11,458 nt of DNA from Candidatus Sabulitectum sp. (GTDB lineage: Bacteria > Fermentibacterota > Fermentibacteria > Fermentibacterales > Fermentibacteraceae). Below are positions 7,312 through 11,458 of this stretch, in pieces. Numbering within the stretch: position 1 is the first letter of the stretch; each line of letters opens with the position of its first letter. The position numbers and the translations under genes are program-made. The DNA lies in contig JAGLDB010000047.1 of assembly GCA_023145935.1 (NCBI GenBank), positions 1 through 11,458 of the forward strand, given 5' to 3'. The notes under the pieces were generated by a model. That model was given only the letters and a program-made list of their open reading frames with translations, was not told the origin of the DNA and ran no database searches.

Positions 7312-8850
7312 ATGGAAATGACTATTTCACTGCCCAAGCTCACAAGGAAGCTCTTTGCTTTTGTCAAGATTGTCTCTATTGTCATTTCAATCCTTATCAT
7401 GCTGATTATTTCCAATACTTCTCCCTCCGGGGAAGCACTCAGCAAACTTGAAAGCAGTCTGGGAATAGGTTCGAGGGTTCTTTCTCTGGTCTTCCGGGCT
7501 CTGATCGTTCTGCTTATCAACGCCGTTTTTGTCACGCTTGTAAGAACCCTGTGGTTTCATTTTGAGAAAGTTCCCGAGAACACTGCAGTGATCAGGAGTG
7601 GTGACCTTTTCATGTACAAAACAGGAAGCATTGCCGGAATACCCCGGCTTCAATCGGAGCTTGGAAGAATAATTGAGTCTTCCAAAGGCTCTGTGGTAGG
7701 AATTGTGAACACAATTGTCAGCATGGGTTTCTCGCTGGCTGCAAGTGATATTCATTTCAGCCCTGGAGCTGACTCGGTTGAGGTGGTATTAAGGGTTCAG
7801 GGAAATCTTTATCCCATAGGGAAAATACCCATGCACCTTTATCCCCATCTGGTAAGAAGGATCAAGATTCTGTCTGGTCTTTCCATGTTCAAACAGGGAG
7901 TGCCCCAGGATGGACAGTTGAATTTTGAAGATACTGCATTTACTGCCAGAGTATCCGTGTTTCCCACCAGCAAGGGTGAGCGGATCGCTCTGAGGCTGGC
8001 CAATGTTAAAGCCAGGATAATGGATCTTGAAAACATTGGAATGCCTGAAAATATCCTGCTTGATTACAAGGCTCTTCTTAATCGCAGTCAGGGGATGGTG
8101 GTGATTACCGGTCCAACAGGCAGCGGGAAGAGTACCACCATGTTCTCCAGCCTTCTCAGCATTCAGAAACAGAGAAAAGACAGTGTGAATATCGTCACCT
8201 TGGAAGATCCCATCGAGACTAATCTTGAGGGATTTCAGCAGACCCAGGTGGGACAGGCAACCGGGCTCACTTTTCCAACAGCTCTCAGATCTGTTCTCAG
8301 GCAGGACCCTGATGTAATTATGCTTGGCGAAATAAGAGATGAAGAGACCGCATCAATTGCCATCAGAGCCGCCATGACTGGCCACCTGCTGCTAACCACC
8401 GTACACGCAAACAGTACCTCTGGTGTTTTCAACCGGCTTTCCCAGATGGGAGTAGACCCGGTTCAGCTTTCTTCAGCTGTTCATGCAGTGCTGTCACAGA
8501 GGTTGTGCCGCCAGCTCTGCCCTTCATGCAGAAAGATCGTTGAATTGACTGATTCTCATGTAAGGCAACTGAAATTGCTGGGAGTAGAAGATATTCCGGA
8601 AGGCCCATTCTACGAGGCAGAGGGTTGCACCGAATGTCTGGGACACGGGTTCATCGGCCAGGTGGCACTTTTCGAAATGTTCCTGGTCACTGACCATCTG
8701 AGAGACTTTATCTCCAGAGGACTTCCAGCTCACCAGTTGAGCAGAGAAGCAAAAAAAGCCGGTATGCCCACTCTTCTTGACCATGGTCTGGATTTTGCAA
8801 GGCAGGGGAAGATATCTCTTACAGAGTTGACCAGGGTAGTCTCAGAGTAG
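7312..8850 (+). CDS. GspE/PilB-family secretion or pilus ATPase with two N-terminal transmembrane segments
   Basis: A 512-residue protein. Residues about 17-34 and 57-78 are hydrophobic and look like two membrane helices, replacing the cytosolic N1/MshEN domain usual in GspE and PilB. From about 125 the canonical ATPase follows: A-S-D-I-H at 144-148, Walker A GPTGSGKS at 267-274, the Asp box L-E-D-P-I-E at 297-302, Walker B with the family L-G-E-I-R-D at 338-343, and the His box around T-V-H-A-N at 363-367. The zinc tetracysteine is present as C403-P-S-C406 and C439-T-E-C442. All catalytic motifs are intact, so it should hydrolyse ATP as a hexamer. Known partners (inner-membrane platform, pilins, secretin) are absent from the window. 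The start is well set by GGAGG 10 nt upstream. Its machine is unknown; type II secretion, type IV pilus or an uncharacterised assembly are all possible. Confidence 0.9.
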   Translation: MEMTISLPKLTRKLFAFVKIVSIVISILIMLIISNTSPSGEALSKLESSLGIGSRVLSLVFRALIVLLINAVFVTLVRTLWFHFEKVPENTAVIRSGDLFMYKTGSIAGIPRLQSELGRIIESSKGSVVGIVNTIVSMGFSLAASDIHFSPGADSVEVVLRVQGNLYPIGKIPMHLYPHLVRRIKILSGLSMFKQGVPQDGQLNFEDTAFTARVSVFPTSKGERIALRLANVKARIMDLENIGMPENILLDYKALLNRSQGMVVITGPTGSGKSTTMFSSLLSIQKQRKDSVNIVTLEDPIETNLEGFQQTQVGQATGLTFPTALRSVLRQDPDVIMLGEIRDEETASIAIRAAMTGHLLLTTVHANSTSGVFNRLSQMGVDPVQLSSAVHAVLSQRLCRQLCPSCRKIVELTDSHVRQLKLLGVEDIPEGPFYEAEGCTECLGHGFIGQVALFEMFLVTDHLRDFISRGLPAHQLSREAKKAGMPTLLDHGLDFARQGKISLTELTRVVSE

Positions 8851-9278
8851 CGTCAAATTCAAACAACACAGATCAGGCACTGGTTGTAAAGAAGATGATG
8901 TTACAGCAGTGAAAACGATATTTATTCATTTCTGGAAAAAGATATTCCTCTCAGAATTGATAAAAGCAGCTATAGTGTTGAGAGAATCCGTGCGACCATC
9001 TTCTCCAGTTCAGGCAAATCACTGGTTGCTGTAATCCAAATCATGGTTACATCAACTCCGAAGTAGTCATGGATCAGTTTGTCACGCATTCCCGCCATAT
9101 CTTTCCACGGAATTTCAGGGTATTGAGAGCAGAGAGAAGGAGAAATCCTCTTTGTAGCTTCTCCGATGATCTGGATCTGCCGAATAACTCCATCCTGAAG
9201 CAAACTCGTATTGCTGAATTCTTTCTCATCCACATTATTCAGATATCTGTCTATCGTTGCAATAGAATCAAGAATGTG

Positions 9279-9283
9279 TTAAA
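9279..9283 (+). repeat. Target duplication TTAAA, left copy
   Basis: TTAAA directly abuts the CCC end of the element at 9284. The same five bases in the same orientation follow its GGG end at 9461-9465. Because TTWAA is nearly symmetrical, it could instead be the outermost part of the inverted repeat. Confidence 0.5.
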
Positions 9284-9460
9284 CCCGGATCCATCACAGG
9301 TTGCTGTCGCGAAATGCCGTAGATTGTTGTTCAGCCAAGGCATACGACTGGCGACCCCGCAGGCATACTCTTGCAGTATGTTGAGGATGGCGACAGGAGT
9401 ATAACGAAGGCTGTGCACCGAGATACGGTATTGCAGCAAGAAACTTGTGATGGATATGGG
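9284..9460. mobile_element. Miniature foldback element (MITE-like), 177 bp, in hepT
   Basis: The ends are imperfect inverted repeats: CCCGGATCCATCACAGGTT at the left, against CCCATATCCATCACAAGTT read inward from the right end. Similarity between the two arms continues inward in patches (e.g. CCGTA and CAGCC in both). At the exact midpoint (9372) is a hairpin, CATACT/AGTATG around CTTGC (9364-9380). No transposase is encoded; a 62-codon minus-strand frame across it has no recognisable content. It is flanked by TTAAA direct repeats. Five-base AT-rich duplications are known for IS1380-type transposases, so such an element might mobilise it, but that is a weak inference. Foldback symmetry, flanking duplication and the split hepT together support a true insertion. 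Confidence 0.75.
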
Positions 9461-9465
9461 TTAAA
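9461..9465 (+). repeat. Target duplication TTAAA, right copy
   Basis: Second copy of the TTAAA flanking the element at 9284-9460. Together with the left copy it accounts for the 5-bp difference needed to bring the two parts of hepT back into register. Confidence 0.5.
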
Positions 9466-9476
9466 GATAGAGGCGA

Positions 9477-9929
9477 TTACCCCGCTGCTTCATATATCAC
9501 CCTTTGCTCACTTAGTATTTGAGTTCGAAGATGGGGACTGATTGACTGCTCAGTTAACAGATCGACTTTCCTGCCCATGGCTTCAGAGAGTTCTCGTTCA
9601 AGCTTAACAAATGCGATTAATCCTGTAGGGCGAACAAAGGCAACAATCAGATCAATGTCGCTGTCTGGACCAGCTTCCCCGCGAACGAAGGAACCGAAAA
9701 GAGCAACCTTCCAAGGAGCGTGTCCGAGAATACAACATCGGCATTAGCCACCACACGAACGGCTACAATACACGCCGATTATCGTCAAATAGCGCTGCTA
9801 TTCTTCTCTAATCGGCATGCATTTTATCTCGTCCGTGAGGCGCTACTGCTCAATGCCTATTCCCGGACAAGCTCCTGCACCATTGTTGCGGCACACATCG
9901 ATAAGTTTCTGGATATCAATATGTTCCAA
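9477..9929 (-). pseudogene. mntA: mntA: MntA nucleotidyltransferase antitoxin, split by a 150-bp foldback element
   Basis: The 3' part (9719-9477) reads APWKVALFGSFVRGEAG then P-D-S-D-I-D-L, the GS-x10-DxD signature, and ends RVIYEAAG before TAA. The 5' part (9929-9870) reads EHIDIQKLIDVCRNNGAGA after a TTG start with GGAAGGG upstream. Between them lies the element at 9720-9869. Deleting it with one copy of the AGC duplication (153 bp) rejoins GAGA to PWKV exactly in frame, giving 99 residues, the usual MntA length. MntA adds AMP groups to a tyrosine of HepT and so neutralises the toxin; this copy cannot, because the N-terminal part is detached and the element's frame carries a TAA. The order mntA then hepT with a short overlap matches other type VII loci. 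The gene is dead but its sequence is little decayed, so the insertion looks recent. Confidence 0.85.
9720..9869. mobile_element. Miniature foldback element (MITE-like), 150 bp, in mntA
   Basis: The terminal inverted repeats are TGTCCGAGAATA (9721-9732) and the complement of TGTCCGGGAATA at the right end, 11 of 12 identical. The centre is a nested palindrome: GCCGATTA (9774-9781) pairs with TAATCGGC (9809-9816), and inside that AATAGC pairs with GCTATT around GCT, centred on 9795, the element midpoint. AGC occurs directly on both sides (9717-9719 and 9870-9872). The rebuilt target, GGAGCTCC, is itself palindromic, which makes the outer symmetry extend to 18 bp (16 matching). There is no transposase frame. 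Its ends differ from those of the element at 9284-9460, so two different transposases were involved. The source insertion-sequence family is not identified. Confidence 0.75.
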
Positions 9930-10016
9930 ATTGTTTTCCCTTCCGACAATCAATGATGACACAAAGTAGTAGCTGCTTTCAGCTTTGCGCCCTCACTCAA
10001 TTGCGTACTCACCGGA

Positions 10017-10044
10017 TTTAGAGAAAATGTCTTCCTTCTCTAAA
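10017..10044. repeat. AT-rich inverted repeat, 9-bp perfect stem
   Basis: TTTAGAGAA (10017-10025) pairs with TTCTCTAAA (10036-10044) around a 10-nt loop. It lies in the gene-free stretch upstream of mntA on the minus strand. It has no T-tract, so a terminator role is uncertain; it may be the relic of another small element. Confidence 0.4.
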
Positions 10045-10046
10045 GG

Positions 10047-10109
10047 TCAATAGATGGAGACGAACCATTCATCCCAAACAAGGAGTTCGGCTGCAGCGCC
10101 TTGATCTGC
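10047..10109 (-). pseudogene. Short fragment resembling the C-terminus of the M16 peptidase
   Basis: Read on the minus strand this gives ADQGAAAELLVWDEWFVSIY then a stop. The end of the M16 protein encoded at 2849-5536 has AAAYFIPDEWFISIAG. At DNA level 10054-10073 matches 2889-2908 at 19 of 20 bases, in the same orientation; beyond that the match is patchy. No further part of the gene is visible upstream. It may be a remnant of a second M16 gene or a chance match. Confidence 0.3.
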
Positions 10110-10148
10110 AGGGCACCCCATGTGGATTTACATTCTGCAGAGCTTGTG

Positions 10149-10164
10149 TTCTACTGAGGTAGAA
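10149..10164. terminator. Small hairpin after the secreted-protein pair, possible terminator
   Basis: TTCTAC and GTAGAA form a 6-bp stem around a 4-nt loop, 10 bp past the stop of the gene ending at 10175 (minus strand). The stem is short and no run of T follows, so function is doubtful. Confidence 0.25.
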
Positions 10165-10174
10165 GATTGGAAAA

Positions 10175-10651
10175 CTATATCATGAAAGAGCCTATAACTC
10201 TCTGATCAAGCTTCCAGTTGCCTTCCTCTTTCACCATGAGTATCCGCCTGGGAGCCAGCGAGTCATAATTGACAAACACGATACTGCTGTCTCCATGCAC
10301 TTCAAAACCGGATGAAAGCAGGTCCTCTCTGGGAGGCAGTTCATTGATGAACACCTGGGCAGTAATAAATTCTTCGACAAAATCAACCGAAGCCCAGTCC
10401 CCTATTTCCTCAACGGTTAATTTGAGATCCAGATCTTCTGCATATTCAGCAATGTTTTCTGCAGGTTCCTCTTTCAAGGTCACAAGTAAAAAATCAATCA
10501 GACCCAGGGATTCAGTAGACAGATAACTCATCAAGACTTCTGCATCTTTCTGATACATGGCATCGATCAGGTTATCAAAAGCCTGATCTGGTTCCATGGC
10601 ACAAGCCGACCCGAAAATAACAACAAGAAAAATAGCAATAGCAATCCTCAA
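10175..10651 (-). CDS. Small secreted protein, paralogue of the adjacent gene; function unknown
   Basis: A 158-residue protein starting with TTG at 10651, six bases after AAGGAG. Residues 1-18 form a signal peptide (MRIAIAIFLVVIFGSACA). The Cys is not in a proper lipobox, so ordinary cleavage is more likely than lipidation. The mature part begins P-D-Q-A-F-D-N-L-I-D-A-M-Y-Q-K-D and ends with a W-K-L-D-Q-R-V-I strand. The pattern of a helix with D-A-M-x-x-x-D-A, a central acidic region, L-P-P-R-E-D and a closing W-K-L-D is reminiscent of NTF2-like/DUF4878-type lipid- or substrate-binding folds, but I do not claim membership. It shares the same order of motifs with the protein encoded 31 bp upstream, so the two arose by duplication and are probably co-transcribed. 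Confidence 0.75.
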   Translation of the reverse strand: MRIAIAIFLVVIFGSACAMEPDQAFDNLIDAMYQKDAEVLMSYLSTESLGLIDFLLVTLKEEPAENIAEYAEDLDLKLTVEEIGDWASVDFVEEFITAQVFINELPPREDLLSSGFEVHGDSSIVFVNYDSLAPRRILMVKEEGNWKLDQRVIGSFMI

Positions 10652-10682
10652 AGCAAACTCCTTATTATGACAATGGTCCGGT

Positions 10683-11159
10683 TTACAGCTCTGCCTGTAT
10701 TACGCTCTGATCAAGTTTCCAGCTATTACCGCTTTTGATCATCAGGATCTCGAAAGGTTGAGGCAGACCTGCAAGGTTGAAAGAAACAACACTGCTGTCT
10801 CCGTTGATCTCGTAACCTGAAACAACAATGTCTTCCCTGGGTGGCAGTTCTGCCAGAAACCTGGGAGATGCAAGAACGGTATCAATCAGATCAGTGGAAT
10901 TCCAGCCGATAACATCTTCAGCGGTAACTTCCATGTTAAGTTCACCTGATATCTCAACTGCTGCCTCTTCAGGCTTCAGCTTCACTACCATGAGCATCAT
11001 ATCTATAAAGGCAACAGATTCTGATGAAAGACAGCTTTTAAAGTCTTCGGCATCACCTGCATACATGGCATCAACAAGATTATCAAAGGACTCCTCGGGA
11101 TTGCCTGCAAACAAAGCTCCGGCAAGTACAGCAAGAAAAAGAAAAACAAACTTCTTCAA
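10683..11159 (-). CDS. Small secreted protein, first of a tandem paralogous pair; function unknown
   Basis: A 158-residue protein if started at TTG 11159, which has AGAGGAG five bases upstream; the frame is open to an ATG at 11195, but that start lacks a ribosome site and would bury the signal peptide. Residues 1-18 (MKKFVFLFLAVLAGALFA) are a signal peptide. The mature chain shares with the next gene F-D-N-L-V/I-D-A-M-Y, the D-A-E segment, L-S-S/T-E-S, an L-P-P-R-E-D motif, a G-D-S-S-V/I strand and W-K-L-D-Q near the C-terminus. Both mature proteins are about 140 residues, acidic and without further membrane segments, so they likely work in the periplasm or outside. The closing W-K-L-D suggests an NTF2-like fold (inference). 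The upstream region 11172-11283 is shared with a divergent gene. Confidence 0.75.
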   Translation of the reverse strand: MKKFVFLFLAVLAGALFAGNPEESFDNLVDAMYAGDAEDFKSCLSSESVAFIDMMLMVVKLKPEEAAVEISGELNMEVTAEDVIGWNSTDLIDTVLASPRFLAELPPREDIVVSGYEINGDSSVVSFNLAGLPQPFEILMIKSGNSWKLDQSVIQAEL

Positions 11160-11283
11160 AACAACTCCTCTCAAGAAAGTAAAATAAGAAACCACTGTAC
11201 AGATTTAGAGCGAATTCCCATGGAAGTTCCAGAACCGCATATTTCTTATACTTCAGTATCATAATCAAACAGGAGGTAATCCA

Positions 11284-11458
11284 ATGACAACGGGTCAGAC
11301 AATAACCGTGCCCACAGAGGGCTTCTCTGATATTGTGAACATTACCGAACAGGTTCAGACAACAGTAACCCACTCGAAAATACGAAACGGTATAGTGTCA
11401 GTTACTGCAATCGGCTCCACTGCCTCAATCACAACCATTGAATATGAGCCGGCTCTGG
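11284..11458 (+). CDS. YjbQ/UPF0047 family protein (5' part only)
   Basis: The frame is open from ATG 11284 to the window end (58 codons), with AGGAGG at 11271-11276, seven bases before the start. The translation begins MTTGQTITVPTEGFSDIVNI and continues to G-S-T-A-S-I-T-T-I-E-Y-E-P-A-L. The I-T-T-I-E-Y-E-P run and the start T-V-P-T are hallmarks of the YjbQ (UPF0047) family, small soluble proteins of about 135-140 residues; some members show thiamin phosphate synthase activity, but the physiological role is unsettled. About 80 residues, including the family's His-rich part, lie outside the window. It is divergent from the secreted-protein pair. Confidence 0.8.
   Translation, partial: MTTGQTITVPTEGFSDIVNITEQVQTTVTHSKIRNGIVSVTAIGSTASITTIEYEPAL

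Larger units (their letters stand above)
8970..9493 (-). pseudogene. hepT: hepT: HepT (DUF86) HEPN ribonuclease toxin, interrupted near its 5' end by a 177-bp foldback element
   Basis: The readable part runs from 9278 to the stop at 8970 and contains [29 protein letters not shown] and R-D-K-L-I-H-D-Y, the R-x4-H-x-Y catalytic and AMPylated motif of HepT. The missing 5' end is found beyond the element: ATG at 9493, reading M-K-Q-R-G-N-R-L-Y-L, preceded by AAAGGGTG. Removing 9284-9460 plus one TTAAA copy leaves 342 bp, that is 113 codons plus stop, normal for HepT, and joins ...RLYL to HILDS in register. One in-frame TAA (9281-9279) sits at the junction. A shorter product from GTG 9233 is possible but would lack the first helix. 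In the intact system HepT cuts RNA and is silenced by the MntA encoded just upstream (17-nt overlap, 9477-9493). Confidence 0.8.

Noticed and set aside
8933..8981. Terminator between the GspE-like gene and hepT
   Set aside because: CTCTCA (8949-8954) and TGAGAG (8980-8985) could pair, but 25 bases separate them, the stem is only 6 bp and no T-run follows.
9069..9404. Plus-strand 111-codon frame
   Set aside because: It is antisense to hepT and then crosses the element; the translation resembles no protein.
9251..9439. Minus-strand 62-codon frame across the hepT element
   Set aside because: It lies within the foldback element, has no ribosome site or family resemblance, and its codons are dictated by the inverted arms.
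9720..9956. Plus-strand 78-codon frame
   Set aside because: It runs through the second foldback element and antisense to the 5' part of mntA, so it is a shadow.
11172..11283. Promoters for the divergent secreted-protein pair and YjbQ gene
   Set aside because: Several -10-like strings (TATACT, CATAAT, TACAGT) occur, but none has a convincing -35 at 16-18 bp, so no specific call was made.

Overview
The window looks like chromosomal DNA from an uncultured Gram-negative-type bacterium. It encodes a lipobox lipoprotein with fibronectin-III folds, a large secreted M16 zinc peptidase and small secreted proteins, which imply a periplasm and an outer envelope. Base composition is moderate, and several starts appear to be TTG. 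A member of a poorly cultured phylum such as those near the FCB group is my guess only; no marker gene settles it.

Layout. At the left end, on the minus strand, is a two-gene operon: a winged-helix/nucleotidyltransferase (MNT) protein (286-885) followed by a HEPN protein that runs off the window (1-308). Its promoter is unusually compact: two 17-bp palindromes 21 bp apart fill the -35/-10 spacer and cover the start codon, which predicts an autorepressed leaderless mRNA. A plus-strand FN3 lipoprotein (1297-2769) and a minus-strand twin-domain M16 peptidase (2849-5536) converge on a shared hairpin terminator. Then come two plus-strand genes with their own candidate promoters: an AAA_14/DUF4143 ATPase (5801-7102) and a GspE/PilB-type ATPase with two N-terminal membrane segments (7312-8850).

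The region 8970-9929 is the main discovery: a minus-strand MntA-HepT toxin-antitoxin operon (type VII) destroyed by two unrelated miniature foldback elements, one in each gene. Removing each element plus one copy of its short target duplication gives an MntA of 99 residues and a HepT of 113 codons before the stop, with a 17-nt overlap, all normal for the family. In HepT one stop codon remains at the insertion point. Next to it (9930-10174) is decayed DNA with a hairpin and a short fragment resembling the M16 C-terminus.

At the right end two tandem paralogous secreted proteins (minus strand, 10175-10651 and 10683-11159) are divergent from the start of a YjbQ/UPF0047 gene (11284 onward).

How the genes work together: the MNT/HEPN operon at the left appears intact, while the MntA/HepT operon is dead, so the window holds a live and a fossil version of related two-gene nucleotidyltransferase/HEPN systems. 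The other genes look like independent single-gene units.
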